DNA of 64,000 bases from Streptomyces roseoviridis (GCF_039535235.1 NZ_BAAAWU010000001.1:5518001-5582000); one strand, 5' to 3'; counted from the stretch's first letter, positions 51,708 to 61,122 are shown. Made by a program: numbers and translations. Notes: a model not told the origin generated them from the sequence alone.

Positions 51708-52451
51708 ATGGCGATGAGCGAGCTCCCCGACTCCCGCACCGAAGCCGACGGTTCGGCCGTCGTCCGGGTCCTCTCCTACAACGTGCGCTCCCTGCGCGAC
51801 GACGAGGACGCCCTCGCCCGGGTGATCCGGGCCTGCGCCCCCGACCTCGTCCTCGTCCAGGAGGCCCCGCGCTTCTTCCGCTGGCGCAAGCACGCGGCCC
51901 GGCTGGCCGCCAAGAGCGACCTGGTCGTGCTGTCCGGCGGCGCCACCGCCGCCGGACCGCTGCTGCTCTGCTCGCTGCGGGCCACCGTGGAGCACACCGA
52001 GGACGTCCTGCTGCCGCTCACCCCGGGCCGGCACCGGCGCGGCCTCGCCACCGCCGTCGTCCGGATCGGCGGCGCGCGCCTGGGCCTGGTCAGCTGCCAC
52101 CTCAGCCTGTACGCCGACGAGCGCCACGCCCAGGCGGGCCTGCTCCTGGACCGGGTGGCCGCCCTCGGCACCCCGTACGCCGTGGTCGCCGGAGACCTCA
52201 ACGAACCGCCGGGCGGCCGGACCTGGGACCGGCTGACGAAGGAACTCCGGGACGGCCGGGAGGCCGCGCCCTGGGGCGGGGAGCACACCTGGCCCGCCAC
52301 CGCCCCCGACCGCCGCATCGACGCGGTCCTGGCGACGCCGGGCGTCGAGTTCCTCGCCTGCGGCGTCCCCACCGGTCTCGACCGGCGGGACCTGACGGCG
52401 GCGACGGACCACCTGCCGGTCCTGGCGGTGGTCCGCGTACCGGCCGCCTAG
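51708..52451 (+). CDS. Endonuclease/exonuclease/phosphatase family protein
   Basis: A 247-residue EEP-fold hydrolase with the family motifs SYNVRSLRDDEDALARVI, LVLVQEAPRF, VAGDLNEPPGG and TDHLPVLAV, the last carrying the catalytic Asp-His. Metal-dependent phosphodiesterase; substrate cannot be told. ATG codons at 51708 and 51714 are both possible starts. It is convergent with the next gene, only 13 bases apart. Confidence 0.86.
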   Translation: MAMSELPDSRTEADGSAVVRVLSYNVRSLRDDEDALARVIRACAPDLVLVQEAPRFFRWRKHAARLAAKSDLVVLSGGATAAGPLLLCSLRATVEHTEDVLLPLTPGRHRRGLATAVVRIGGARLGLVSCHLSLYADERHAQAGLLLDRVAALGTPYAVVAGDLNEPPGGRTWDRLTKELRDGREAAPWGGEHTWPATAPDRRIDAVLATPGVEFLACGVPTGLDRRDLTAATDHLPVLAVVRVPAA

Positions 52452-52464
52452 GACCGCCCCGCCG

Positions 52465-53286
52465 CTACACCACGGCGCCGCGGCCCGGGTCGTCGAAGCC
52501 GTCGTCGTCCTCGTCGTCGTGCTTCATCCGGGCCACCAGCGTCACGAAGCCGCCCAGGAAGCCGCCCACGCACAGGGTGGTCAGCCACCAGGTCATGTCC
52601 CACCGGAGCAGCACGGCGAGCAGCATCAGGACCGGGCCGCCGACCACGCCGAGCCACGCGAACTTGGTCGTGGTGTCGGCCTCCGGCAGCGGCGGCGGCT
52701 CCGGCGGGACGAAGTGGCCCTCGTCCGCGTCGCCGTCGTCCGCGGCGCCCGGGGCCGGGTCCGGTTCGGCCAGCGAGTAGTCGCGCGGGCCGCCGCCTCC
52801 CACGCCGACGCCCGGCGCGAAGACGATCGACGAGCCCAGCGCGGGCCTGTCGTCCTCGCCGGGCCCCTCCGCCGCGGCGGGCCCGTCCGGCTCCTCCCGC
52901 TTGCGGAACTTGTCGGGCTTGTCGGCGGCGTCCGGCGTCACCGGGCCGTCCGCCGGGCCCTGCGCCGGTCCGCCCGCCCGTCCGCCCGCGGGACCGTCCG
53001 CCTGCGCCTCCGCCGGGCCGTCGGAAGCCGCGACCCCCGCGGCCCCGGCCACGGCGCCGCCGTCGCTCCCGGTCCGGGCCGCGCCGCCGGCACCGCGCCG
53101 GTGGTCGCCGTCCGCCTGCTCCGCGTCCTCCGGCATGTCCGGCAGCGCCAGGTCCTCCACCGGCCGGAAGGGACGCGCGCCCGGAGGGTCGGCGGGCTCC
53201 TCCCCGTACCCGGCGACGATCGCGGCCCAGGCCGCCTCCTCGTCGATGGGCTGGGGCTCGCGCTCCCCGTCCTGCTGTTCAGCCAC
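52465..53286 (-). CDS. Membrane protein with disordered N-terminus and two C-terminal helices
   Basis: A 273-residue protein. The first 190 residues are low-complexity Gly/Pro/Ala/Asp-rich sequence. Two transmembrane helices near the C-terminus (AWLGVVGGPVLMLLAVLL and WLTTLCVGGFLGGFVTLVA) precede an acidic tail HDDEDDDGFDD. Its GTG start overlaps the end of the hydrolase gene by 8 bases, so the two are coupled. Function unknown. Confidence 0.78.
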   Translation of the reverse strand: MAEQQDGEREPQPIDEEAAWAAIVAGYGEEPADPPGARPFRPVEDLALPDMPEDAEQADGDHRRGAGGAARTGSDGGAVAGAAGVAASDGPAEAQADGPAGGRAGGPAQGPADGPVTPDAADKPDKFRKREEPDGPAAAEGPGEDDRPALGSSIVFAPGVGVGGGGPRDYSLAEPDPAPGAADDGDADEGHFVPPEPPPLPEADTTTKFAWLGVVGGPVLMLLAVLLRWDMTWWLTTLCVGGFLGGFVTLVARMKHDDEDDDGFDDPGRGAVV

Positions 53287-54061
53287 CGCTCGCGCTTCCC
53301 TTCTCGCCGACGAGTTCCGGAGCGAGCCGGGACACGAACGCCCAGCTCTCCTCGAAGATCCGCTCCGCATCGAGGTCCAACGTCGCCACGTGGTAGCTCT
53401 GTTCCAGGATGACCTCCTTCACGTCCGTCGAGGAGACCCGGCTGAGGATCCGTGCCGAGTCGGCCGGCGGCACCACGTGGTCCTGCGGGCTGTGCAGCAG
53501 CAGCATCGGCTGCGTGACCTGCGGCAGCTCCGCGTCGACGATCCGGAAGAAGCGCCGCAGCGAGTACGCCGCGTGCAGCGGCACCCGCTCGTAGCCGATC
53601 TCCACCGAGCCCGGCTTGGCGATGTCGCTCGCGATGCCCTTCGTCGACGGCACGAAGTGCCGCACCACCGGCAGCGCGCGGGCCGCGACCCCGTGCACCT
53701 TGTTGCCCGGGTTGACCAGCACGATCCCGCTGACCGCGTCGCCGTACCGCGCCGCGAGGCGCAGGGTCAGGGCGCCGCCCATCGACAGGCCCATGACGAA
53801 CACCCGCTCGCAGCGCCCGGTCAGCTCGCGCAGCGCCCGGTCCACCTCCGCGTACCAGTCGTGCCAGGTGGTGAGCTGCATGTCCTGCCAGCGGGTGCCG
53901 TGCCCGGGCAGCAGCGGCAGCGACACCGTCAGCCCGCGTCCGGCCAGGTACTCGGCCCAGGGGCGCATCGACTGCGGGGAACCGGTGAATCCGTGACAGA
54001 GGAGGACGCCGACCTCTCCGCCCTCGTGGCGGTACGGCTCGGCTCCAGGAAGGACCGGCAC
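53279..54061 (-). CDS. Alpha/beta hydrolase (carboxylesterase Est30-like)
   Basis: A 260-residue serine hydrolase. LLCHGFTGSPQSM is the oxyanion region, the nucleophile is in VMGLSMGGAL, the acid is in HSPQDHVVPP and the catalytic His in SYHVATLD. This fits the Est30/thermostable carboxylesterase type. The GTG start at 54061 has AGGAG 5-6 bases upstream; the frame opens 34 codons earlier in Arg-rich sequence without family similarity. It is followed, with an 8-base overlap, by the two-helix membrane protein gene. Confidence 0.87.
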   Translation of the reverse strand: MPVLPGAEPYRHEGGEVGVLLCHGFTGSPQSMRPWAEYLAGRGLTVSLPLLPGHGTRWQDMQLTTWHDWYAEVDRALRELTGRCERVFVMGLSMGGALTLRLAARYGDAVSGIVLVNPGNKVHGVAARALPVVRHFVPSTKGIASDIAKPGSVEIGYERVPLHAAYSLRRFFRIVDAELPQVTQPMLLLHSPQDHVVPPADSARILSRVSSTDVKEVILEQSYHVATLDLDAERIFEESWAFVSRLAPELVGEKGSASGG

Positions 54062-54244
54062 GGGGTCTCCTGTTCGGGTTCGACTTCGGCCCCCGCTCTC
54101 GCGGACCGGCCCGAAGCGCTTCGGTAAGGGGAAGGCTTTCACCGTACGCGACCGGACCGACACCGACCAGGGCGTTCACACGAAGCACGGGACCGCACGA
54201 CCCGCCGCGGCGGCCGGTCGGGGCCCGTACGGGATAAGGTCGTC

Positions 54245-55018
54245 ATGACGGCACACGGAAGGCATGGCGAGTTGATCTACGGCGCAATGAAGTTCTCCCT
54301 CGGAGGGTCCCTGAAGGTCGCCTTCAGGCCCTGGGTGGAGGGCCTCGAGAACGTTCCCGCCGAGGGACCGGCGATCCTCGCGAGCAACCACCTGTCGTTC
54401 TCCGACTCCTTCTTCCTGCCCGCCGTCCTCGACCGCAAGGTGACCTTCATCGCCAAGGCCGAGTACTTCACCACCCCCGGCGTCAAGGGCAAGCTGACGG
54501 CCGCCTTCTTCAAGGGCGTCGGCCAGCTCCCGGTCGACCGCTCCGGCGCGCGTGGTGCGGGCGAGGCGGCGATCAAGGCCGGCATCGAGGTCATCGAGAA
54601 GGGGGGCCTGTTCGGGATCTACCCCGAGGGCACCCGCTCGCCCGACGGCCGGCTCTACCGCGGCAAGCCGGGCGGCCTGGCCCGCGTGGCCCTCGCCACC
54701 GGCGCCCCCGTGATCCCGGTCGCGATGATCGACACCGAGAAGATCCAGCCGCCCGGCAAGATCGTGCCCAAGCTGATGCGCCCGGGCATCCGGATCGGCA
54801 AGCCGCTCGACTTCAGCCGCTACCAGGGCATGGAGGGCGACCGCTTCATCCTGCGCTCGGTGACCGACGAGGTCATGTACGAGATCATGAAGCTGTCCGG
54901 CCAGGAGTACGTCGACATCTACGCGACCGCCGCCAAGCGGCAGATCGCCGAGGCCGAGAAGGCCGCCAAGGAAGCCGTCAAGGCCGAGATCGCGGCACGG
55001 GAAGAGTCCGGCGCCTGA
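54245..55018 (+). CDS. 1-acyl-glycerol-3-phosphate acyltransferase (PlsC-type)
   Basis: A 257-residue membrane-associated acyltransferase. NHLSFSDSFFLP is the HX4D catalytic motif (His-Leu-Ser-Phe-Ser-Asp), and FGIYPEGTRSPDGRLYRGKPG is the glycerol-phosphate motif. It acylates lysophosphatidic acid or a related lipid. The ATG at 54245 has AAGG 5 bases upstream; a TTG at 54272 with GGAAGG is an alternative. The mycobacterial homologue Rv2182c lies in the same type of neighbourhood. The C-terminal 30 residues are a Lys/Ala/Glu helix. Confidence 0.88.
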   Translation: MTAHGRHGELIYGAMKFSLGGSLKVAFRPWVEGLENVPAEGPAILASNHLSFSDSFFLPAVLDRKVTFIAKAEYFTTPGVKGKLTAAFFKGVGQLPVDRSGARGAGEAAIKAGIEVIEKGGLFGIYPEGTRSPDGRLYRGKPGGLARVALATGAPVIPVAMIDTEKIQPPGKIVPKLMRPGIRIGKPLDFSRYQGMEGDRFILRSVTDEVMYEIMKLSGQEYVDIYATAAKRQIAEAEKAAKEAVKAEIAAREESGA

Positions 55019-55047
55019 CCCCGTAGGGGCGCTCGGGGGTGGGGGAG

Positions 55048-56274
55048 ATGGCCAGGCGCGAACGTGTCGTGCGCATGTCGGTCGAGCAGCCGCTGTGGCG
55101 CGCGCTCACCGCGTACCGCGTCCTGACGATGATCTACGCGGTGATGCTCGGCCTCTTCGGACGCCAGGGCTACGAACGGCCCTGGATCGCCGCCGCCTTC
55201 CTCGCCGTCCTGTGCCTGTGGACCCTCGCCACCCTCCCCAAGGTGGCGAACGCCGCCAGCTGCACCAGACGCTTCCTCGCCGCCGACCTCACCCTCGCGC
55301 TGACCGGCATCCTGCTCACCCCGCTCGCCGACCACCAGGCGCAGTCCGTCGACCACCCCACCCTGCCCTCGATATGGACCGCCGGCTCCGTCCTCGCGTA
55401 CGCCATCAAGGGCGGCTGGCGCTGGGCCGGCCTCGCCTCGTCCCTGGTCGCCGTCGCCAACATCATCGAGCGCGGCCACCCCAGCCGCGACACCCTGCAC
55501 AACGTGCTGCTCGTCTGGGTCGCCTCCATCGCCATCGGCTACGTCGTCGAGGTCGCCCGCGCCTCCGAGCGCACGCTCGCCCGCGCCCTGGAGATCGAGG
55601 CCGCCACCCGCGAACGGGAACGCCTCGCCCGGGACATCCACGACAGCGTGCTCCAGGTCCTCGCCATGGTGCAGCGGCGCGGCACCGCCCTCGGCGGCGA
55701 GGCGGCCGAGCTGGGCCGGATGGCCGGCGAGCAGGAGGTCGCCCTGCGCACCCTGGTGGCCGGCGGCCTCACCCGCCCCTCGCACGTCTCCGAGGACGAG
55801 TCCGAGGGCGCCGTCGTCCGGGTCGTCGAGGTGCCCGACGAGCACGACGCCGCCGACGTCGACCTGCGCACCCTGCTCGCCCCGCGCGCCGGGTCCCGGG
55901 TCACCCTCTCCGACCCCGGCAGCCCCGTCCTCCTCCCGGCCCCCGCCGCACGCGAACTGGCCGCCGCGGTCGGCGCCGCCCTGGACAATGTGCGGGTGCA
56001 CGCGGGCGAGGGAGCCAGGGCGTGGATCCTGGTCGAGGACTGGGGCGACGAAGTGGTCGTGACCGTACGGGACGACGGCCCCGGCATCCCCGAGGGCCGG
56101 CTCGCCCAGGCCGAGGGCGAGGGCCGGATGGGCGTCGCCCTGTCCATCAGGGGCAGACTGCGGGACCTCGGCGGCAGCGCCGACCTGGTCTCGGTCCCCG
56201 GCCAGGGCACCGAAGTGGAACTGAAGGTCCCGCGCACACCGCGGGAACGGCGGGGGAAGGCAGGAGCGAAGTGA
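55048..56274 (+). CDS. Membrane sensor histidine kinase, MacS-like
   Basis: A 408-residue kinase. Residues about 20-170 have five to six transmembrane helices. The HisKA_3 box is ERLARDIHDSVLQVLAMVQ with the phospho-His, and the HATPase domain follows (GAALDNVRVHAG, VTVRDDGPGIPEGRL, MGVALSIRGRL). It appears to correspond to MacS (SCO2121) of S. coelicolor by position and size. That system affects actinorhodin and morphology as I recall. The ATG at 55048 is preferred; a GTG at 55039 is possible. The GTGA overlap with the regulator gene couples them. Confidence 0.87.
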   Translation: MARRERVVRMSVEQPLWRALTAYRVLTMIYAVMLGLFGRQGYERPWIAAAFLAVLCLWTLATLPKVANAASCTRRFLAADLTLALTGILLTPLADHQAQSVDHPTLPSIWTAGSVLAYAIKGGWRWAGLASSLVAVANIIERGHPSRDTLHNVLLVWVASIAIGYVVEVARASERTLARALEIEAATRERERLARDIHDSVLQVLAMVQRRGTALGGEAAELGRMAGEQEVALRTLVAGGLTRPSHVSEDESEGAVVRVVEVPDEHDAADVDLRTLLAPRAGSRVTLSDPGSPVLLPAPAARELAAAVGAALDNVRVHAGEGARAWILVEDWGDEVVVTVRDDGPGIPEGRLAQAEGEGRMGVALSIRGRLRDLGGSADLVSVPGQGTEVELKVPRTPRERRGKAGAK

Positions 56275-56996
56275 ACGAGCAGCACGGGCAGCGCGAGCAG
56301 GCCGGCCAGGACGCACCCGACGGGCGGCCCCGGCAGCCGATCAGGGTCATGGTCGTCGACGACCACCCGATGTGGCGGGACGCGGTCGCCCGCGACCTCG
56401 CCGAGGCGGGCCTCGACGTGGTCGCCACGGCCGGCGACGGCGAACAGGCCGTGCGCCGCGCCGCCGCGGCCGACCCCGACGTCCTCGTCCTCGACCTGAA
56501 CCTGCCCCTCAAGCCCGGCGTCCAGGTCTGCAAGGAACTCGTCGCCGCCGACCCGCGGCTGCGGGTGCTGGTGCTCTCGGCGAGCGGCGAGCACGCCGAC
56601 GTCCTGGAGGCCGTGAAGTCCGGCGCCACCGGCTACCTCCTGAAGTCCGCCAGCACGGCGGAACTCCTGGACGCGGTGCGCCGCACCGCCGTCGGCGACC
56701 CCGTCTTCACCCCGGGCCTCGCCGGCCTCGTCCTCGGCGAGTACCGGCGGCTCGCCTCCGAACCCGCCCCGGCGGCGGGCCGGGACGAGCCGAAGGCCCC
56801 GCAGCTCACCGAGCGCGAGACCGAAGTGCTGCGCCTGGTCGCCAAGGGCCTGAGCTACAAGCAGATCGCCGAACGGCTCGTCATCTCGCACCGCACCGTG
56901 CAGAACCACGTCCAGAACACCCTGGGCAAGCTCCAGCTGCACAACCGCGTCGAGCTCGTCCGCTACGCCATCGAGCGCGGCCTCGACGACGCCTGA
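56271..56996 (+). CDS. LuxR-type response regulator, MacR-like
   Basis: A 241-residue regulator with a receiver (MVVDDHPMWRDAV, phospho-Asp in VLVLDLNLP, LKS near residue 125) and a LuxR helix-turn-helix (LTERETEVLRLVAKGLSYKQIAERLVISHRTVQNHV). The GTG overlaps the kinase stop. Partner of the upstream kinase. The glycolytic pfkA gene follows after 116 bases. Confidence 0.92.
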   Translation: MNEQHGQREQAGQDAPDGRPRQPIRVMVVDDHPMWRDAVARDLAEAGLDVVATAGDGEQAVRRAAAADPDVLVLDLNLPLKPGVQVCKELVAADPRLRVLVLSASGEHADVLEAVKSGATGYLLKSASTAELLDAVRRTAVGDPVFTPGLAGLVLGEYRRLASEPAPAAGRDEPKAPQLTERETEVLRLVAKGLSYKQIAERLVISHRTVQNHVQNTLGKLQLHNRVELVRYAIERGLDDA

Positions 56997-57112
56997 CCGC
57001 GGCCGCGGGCCCCCGGCGGGGTGACACGGTCGATTCACCCTCCTCGCTGTCTCGGAGCGGCCCTCGTCACCACTAGCGTGGGCCGCACCCCTCGGACGGC
57101 GAAGGAGTGCCC

Positions 57113-58102
57113 ATGCGCGTCGGTGTGCTGACCGGCGGAGGAGACTGCCCCGGACTCAACGCGGTCATCCGCGCCGTCGTCCGCAAGGGCGTCCAGGAGT
57201 ACGGCTGGAGCGTCACCGGCTTCCGGGACGGCTGGCGCGGTGTCGTGGACGGCGACGCCGTCCCGCTCGACGTGCCGGCCGTCCGCGGCATCCTGCCGCG
57301 CGGCGGCACCGTGCTCGGCTCCTCCCGCACCGACCCCTTCGCCGTCCCCGACGGCGTCCGGCGGCTGAAGGAGAACCTCGCCAAGCAGCGCTCCGACGCC
57401 CTCGTCGTCATCGGGGGCCGCGGCACCCTCGGCATCGCCGCCCGGCTGCACACCGAACACGGCGTGCCCTGCGTGGGCGTGCCCAAGACCATCGACAACG
57501 ACCTCCCGGCCACCGACTGGACCTTCGGCTTCGACACGGCCGTCGGCATCGCCACCGAGGCCATCGACCGCCTCCACACCACCGCCGACTCCCACCGCCG
57601 GGTCCTCGTCGTCGAGGTCATGGGCCGGCACACCGGCTGGATCGCGCTGCACGCCGGACTCGCCGGCGGCGCCAACGTCATCCTCGTCCCCGAACAGCGC
57701 TTCGACCTCGACCAGGTCTGCGCCTGGGTCGCCTCCCGCTTCGAGGCCGCCTACGCCCCCATCCTCGTTGTCGCCGAGGGCGCCCGGCCCAGCGACGGCG
57801 CGCCCGTGCCCGGCTCGGTGGGGGAGTGGCTGGCCGGGGAGATCGCGCGGCGCACCGGCCAGGAGGCCCGCACCACCGTCCTCGGCCACGTCCAGCGCGG
57901 CGGCAGCCCCAGTGCCTTCGACCGCTGGCTGGCCACCCGCTTCGGGCTGCACGCCGTGGACGCCGTACGGGACCGGGCGTACGGCACCACGGTCGCCCTG
58001 CGCGGCACCGACGTGGTCCGCGTCCCGCTGGCCGCCGCGACCGACCGCCTCAAGACCGTCGACCCGGCGCTGTACGCGGAGGCCGGGGTCTTCTTCGGCT
58101 GA
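57113..58102 (+). CDS. pfkA: 6-phosphofructokinase with an unusual GGRGT motif
   Basis: A 329-residue group III PFK. GGGDCPGLNAVIR binds phosphate. VPKTIDNDLPATDWTFGFDTAV carries the catalytic TIDND and Lys124-type signature. VEVMGRHTGWIAL binds fructose 6-phosphate. At residue 103 the motif reads GGRGT, with Arg in place of the Mg-binding Asp/Glu of typical enzymes. Residue 104 is Gly, as in ATP-dependent forms. AAGGAG lies 5 bases before the ATG at 57113. Function as a kinase is likely, but the Arg needs attention. Confidence 0.88.
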   Translation: MRVGVLTGGGDCPGLNAVIRAVVRKGVQEYGWSVTGFRDGWRGVVDGDAVPLDVPAVRGILPRGGTVLGSSRTDPFAVPDGVRRLKENLAKQRSDALVVIGGRGTLGIAARLHTEHGVPCVGVPKTIDNDLPATDWTFGFDTAVGIATEAIDRLHTTADSHRRVLVVEVMGRHTGWIALHAGLAGGANVILVPEQRFDLDQVCAWVASRFEAAYAPILVVAEGARPSDGAPVPGSVGEWLAGEIARRTGQEARTTVLGHVQRGGSPSAFDRWLATRFGLHAVDAVRDRAYGTTVALRGTDVVRVPLAAATDRLKTVDPALYAEAGVFFG

Positions 58103-58171
58103 GCGCCTGTGCCGCACGGGTCGTATATTCGCCCCCATCCGGACCGATACCGCCCGATGAAGGGGAAACCC

Positions 58172-59170
58172 GTGGAAATCCTGGCATTCGGCGTACAGGC
58201 GGACGAGCGGCCGCTCATCGAGAGGGCCTTCGCGGGACACCACGACGTCCGCTGCGTCGACGTCTTCCTCAACCAGGACACGGCCCCCATCGCCGCCGGC
58301 CACGAGATCGTCTCCACCAGCGTCAACGCCGCCCTCGACCGGCGGGTCCTGGAGATCCTCAGCGACGGCGGCACCCGGATGATCGCCCAGCGCTCCACCG
58401 GCTTCAACAACATCGACCTCGACGTCGCCGACCGCCTCGGCCTCACCGTCGCCCGGGTCTCCTTCTACTCGCCGTACGCGGTCGCCGAGTTCGCCTGGAC
58501 CCTCGCGACGGCCGTCAACCGCAGGATCGTCCGCGCGGCGGGCCGCACCCGCGACTTCGACTTCCGGCTCGACGGACTGATGGGCCGCGACCTGCGCGGC
58601 CGCACCGCCGGCGTCCTCGGCACCGGCAAGATCGGCGAGGCCTTCACCCGGATCGCCCACGGCTTCGGGATGAACCTGCTCGGCTGGGACATCGCCGAGA
58701 ACCCGGCCTGCGCCGCCCTCGGCATGAAGTACGTCGACAAGGACCGGCTCCTCGCCGAGTCCGACCTCGTCAGCCTCCACGTACCGCTGCTCCCGGCCAC
58801 CCACCACCTCATCGACGCCGCCGCCCTGCGCTCCATGAAGGACGACGCGATCCTGGTGAACACCAGCCGCGGCGGCCTCGTCGACACCGAGGCCCTGGTC
58901 CGCGAACTGCGCGCCGGCCGCTTCACCGGCGTCGGTCTCGACGTCTACGAGGCGGAGGCGGGCCTGTTCTTCCTCGACCGGTCCCTCGCGGGCATCGAGG
59001 ACGACACCCTGGCCCGCCTGGTGACCTTCCCCAACGTGCTGGTCACCTCCCACCAGGCGTACTACACGGCCGAGGCGGTCGGCCAGATCGTCGACACCAC
59101 GGTCCAGAACGTCCTCGACTACCTCGCGGGGCGGCGCAGCGAGAACGTCCTGGTACCGAGGAGCGCCTAG
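58172..59170 (+). CDS. D-2-hydroxyacid dehydrogenase, D-lactate dehydrogenase-like
   Basis: A 332-residue NAD-dependent dehydrogenase. The dinucleotide-binding motif is GVLGTGKIGEAFTRIA, and catalytic residues are Arg in STGFNNID...NTSRGGLVDTEAL, Glu in YEAEAGLFFLDRS and His in TSHQAYYTAEA. This resembles LdhA-type D-lactate dehydrogenases. I choose the GTG at 58172 with AAGGGG 6 bases upstream; an ATG at 58157 is inside the ribosome binding site region. It shares CTAG with the convergent trpEG gene, so both genes end on the same four bases. Confidence 0.87.
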   Translation: MEILAFGVQADERPLIERAFAGHHDVRCVDVFLNQDTAPIAAGHEIVSTSVNAALDRRVLEILSDGGTRMIAQRSTGFNNIDLDVADRLGLTVARVSFYSPYAVAEFAWTLATAVNRRIVRAAGRTRDFDFRLDGLMGRDLRGRTAGVLGTGKIGEAFTRIAHGFGMNLLGWDIAENPACAALGMKYVDKDRLLAESDLVSLHVPLLPATHHLIDAAALRSMKDDAILVNTSRGGLVDTEALVRELRAGRFTGVGLDVYEAEAGLFFLDRSLAGIEDDTLARLVTFPNVLVTSHQAYYTAEAVGQIVDTTVQNVLDYLAGRRSENVLVPRSA

Positions 59171-61122
59171 ACCAGCACCCCCGCCAGGAGCGAGGCCGTC
59201 AGGGCCGCACCGTCCGTCGTCAGCACCGACTCCGGGTGGAACTGCACGCCGGCGAAACCGCGGCCGCGCAGCGCGTGGACCTCGTCCGACTCCGGGTCCC
59301 GGCTCACCTCGATCCGGTGCAGCGCCAGCTCCGTCGCCGTGCGGTCGTCGCACCGCGCCGTGAAGCTGTTGTAGAAGCCGACCGTGCGCTCCTGCCCGAA
59401 CAGGTCGATCCGCACCTGCGCCCCCTGGAACGGGGTGCGCTTGCGGACGATCTCCAGGCCCAGCTCGGCCGCGATCAGCTCGTGGCCCAGGCACACCCCG
59501 AGCAGACCGTGCCGGTGTCCGCGCAGCAGCCCGGCCGTCAGCCCGCGCAGGAACCGCATCTTCGGGTCCGCCGCGTCCGAGGGGTCGCCCGGCCCCGGGC
59601 CGAGCACGATCGGGCCCTCGTGCGCGAGCGCCAGCTCCCGCAGCCCCGGCTCGTCGTAGCGCAGCACCGACACCTCCAGGCCCGAGGAGCGCAGCAGGTG
59701 CGCCAGCATGGCGGTGAAGGTGTCCTCCGCGTCGATCACCAGCGCGTGCCCGGACAGCTCCGCCGAACGGACCTGCATCGTGAGCCAGAACGGCGCCAGG
59801 TCCGCCCGGCGCGCGTCGAGCGCCGCCCGCACCCGGGGATCGTCGGCGAGCCGGGCCCGTGCGGGCGCCGCGGCCTCGCCGTCCGGCCGGCCCTCCCGTA
59901 CCCCCAGCGCCGTCAGCACGCCCGCCGCCTTGGCGTGGGTCTCGGCGACCTCGGACGCCGGATCGGAGTGCCGGACCAGGGTCGCGCCGACCGCGACCCG
60001 CAGCCGGCCGTCGGCGGAGATGTCGGCGGTGCGGATCAGGATCGGCGAGTCCAGCGTCTGGGCCCCGTTCCCGTCCGTGCCGAGCAGCGCCAGCGCCCCC
60101 GCGTAGTAGCCCCGCCCGCCGGCCTCGTGCCGCTCGATGACCCGGCACGCGTTCTGCACCGGCGACCCGGTGACGGTCGCCGCGAACATCGTCTCGCGCA
60201 GCACCTCGCGCACGTCCAGCGAGGAACGCCCGCGCAGCTCGTACTCCGTATGGGCGAGATGTGCCATCTCCTTCAGCCGGGGCCCGATCACCATTCCGCC
60301 CATGTCGCCGACCGTGCACATCATCTTCAGCTCCTCGTCGACCACCATGGAGAGCTCCTCGGTCTCCTTGCGGTCGGCCAGGAAGGCCAGCAGGTCCTCG
60401 GGCGTGGGCGCCGTGCCCGCCGGGTAGCGGTAGGTGCCGCTGATCGGGTTCATCACGACGGTGCCGCCCACCCGCCTTCCGCCACCGCCACCGCCCTCGA
60501 CCGAGAGCGCTTCGCGCTCGCTCCTCCCGCCCGACATCCGCACGTGCACCTCCGGGCTGGCCCCGACCAGCGTGCGGTCCCCGGTGTGCACCACGAAGGT
60601 CCAGTACGCGCCCCGCTCGCCCGCGAGCAGGCGCCGGAACAGGGCCAGCGCGTCGGGCCGCCCGAAGCCGGGCAGGGTGCCGGTGTAGGTGCGGCGGATG
60701 ACGAAGTTGGCGCCCTCGCCCCGCCCGATCTCCTCGTCGATGACCCGCCGCACGATCCGCCCGTACTCCTCGTCGGAGACGTCAAATCCGCCGTCCTCGA
60801 CCCGTACGTCATGGGCGGGCAGCCCGTCGAGGACCTCGGCGAGCGGCAGCTCGTACGTCTCCTCGGCGACCAGCACCGACAGCGGGGTGCCGTCGTCGCG
60901 CACGTCGAAACCGCGCTCGCGGATCTGCCGGAACGGCACGAGGGCCAGTGCCGGCCGGTCGCCCACCGGCAGCTCGGCCAGCCGCTCGGCCTCGTGTACC
61001 GGGCCGATCAGCACCTCGACGGTGTCGTGGTCCCGGCCCGGGGTGCGCCGGCGCAGCAGCGCGAAGGGCGGGCAGGAGTCGTCGAGGAGACGGGGGAGGA
61101 GCCCGGAGAAAGAGAGGTCCAT
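59167..61122 (-). CDS. trpE: Fused anthranilate synthase (TrpEG type)
   Basis: A 651-residue fusion. Residues about 1-430 are the chorismate-using component I (VMNPISGTYRYPAG, DEELKMMCTVGDMGG, TVTGSPVQNACRVIERHEAGGRGYYAGALALLG). About 445-651 are the glutamine amidotransferase with Cys544 (GVCLGHE), His629 and Glu631 (QFHPES). This order matches PhzE and fused TrpEG enzymes. The trp leader upstream points to tryptophan synthesis rather than phenazines. It is convergent with ldhA, with the stop codons sharing CTAG. Confidence 0.92.
   Translation of the reverse strand: MDLSFSGLLPRLLDDSCPPFALLRRRTPGRDHDTVEVLIGPVHEAERLAELPVGDRPALALVPFRQIRERGFDVRDDGTPLSVLVAEETYELPLAEVLDGLPAHDVRVEDGGFDVSDEEYGRIVRRVIDEEIGRGEGANFVIRRTYTGTLPGFGRPDALALFRRLLAGERGAYWTFVVHTGDRTLVGASPEVHVRMSGGRSEREALSVEGGGGGGRRVGGTVVMNPISGTYRYPAGTAPTPEDLLAFLADRKETEELSMVVDEELKMMCTVGDMGGMVIGPRLKEMAHLAHTEYELRGRSSLDVREVLRETMFAATVTGSPVQNACRVIERHEAGGRGYYAGALALLGTDGNGAQTLDSPILIRTADISADGRLRVAVGATLVRHSDPASEVAETHAKAAGVLTALGVREGRPDGEAAAPARARLADDPRVRAALDARRADLAPFWLTMQVRSAELSGHALVIDAEDTFTAMLAHLLRSSGLEVSVLRYDEPGLRELALAHEGPIVLGPGPGDPSDAADPKMRFLRGLTAGLLRGHRHGLLGVCLGHELIAAELGLEIVRKRTPFQGAQVRIDLFGQERTVGFYNSFTARCDDRTATELALHRIEVSRDPESDEVHALRGRGFAGVQFHPESVLTTDGAALTASLLAGVLV

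Noticed and set aside
54085..54163. Upstream ATG extension of the alpha/beta hydrolase
   Set aside because: Arg-rich segment without family similarity; the GTG at 54061 has a good ribosome binding site.
59167..61122. Phenazine gene (phzE) reading of the fused anthranilate synthase
   Set aside because: Layout fits PhzE but no other phz genes are present, and the Trp-rich leader supports tryptophan control.
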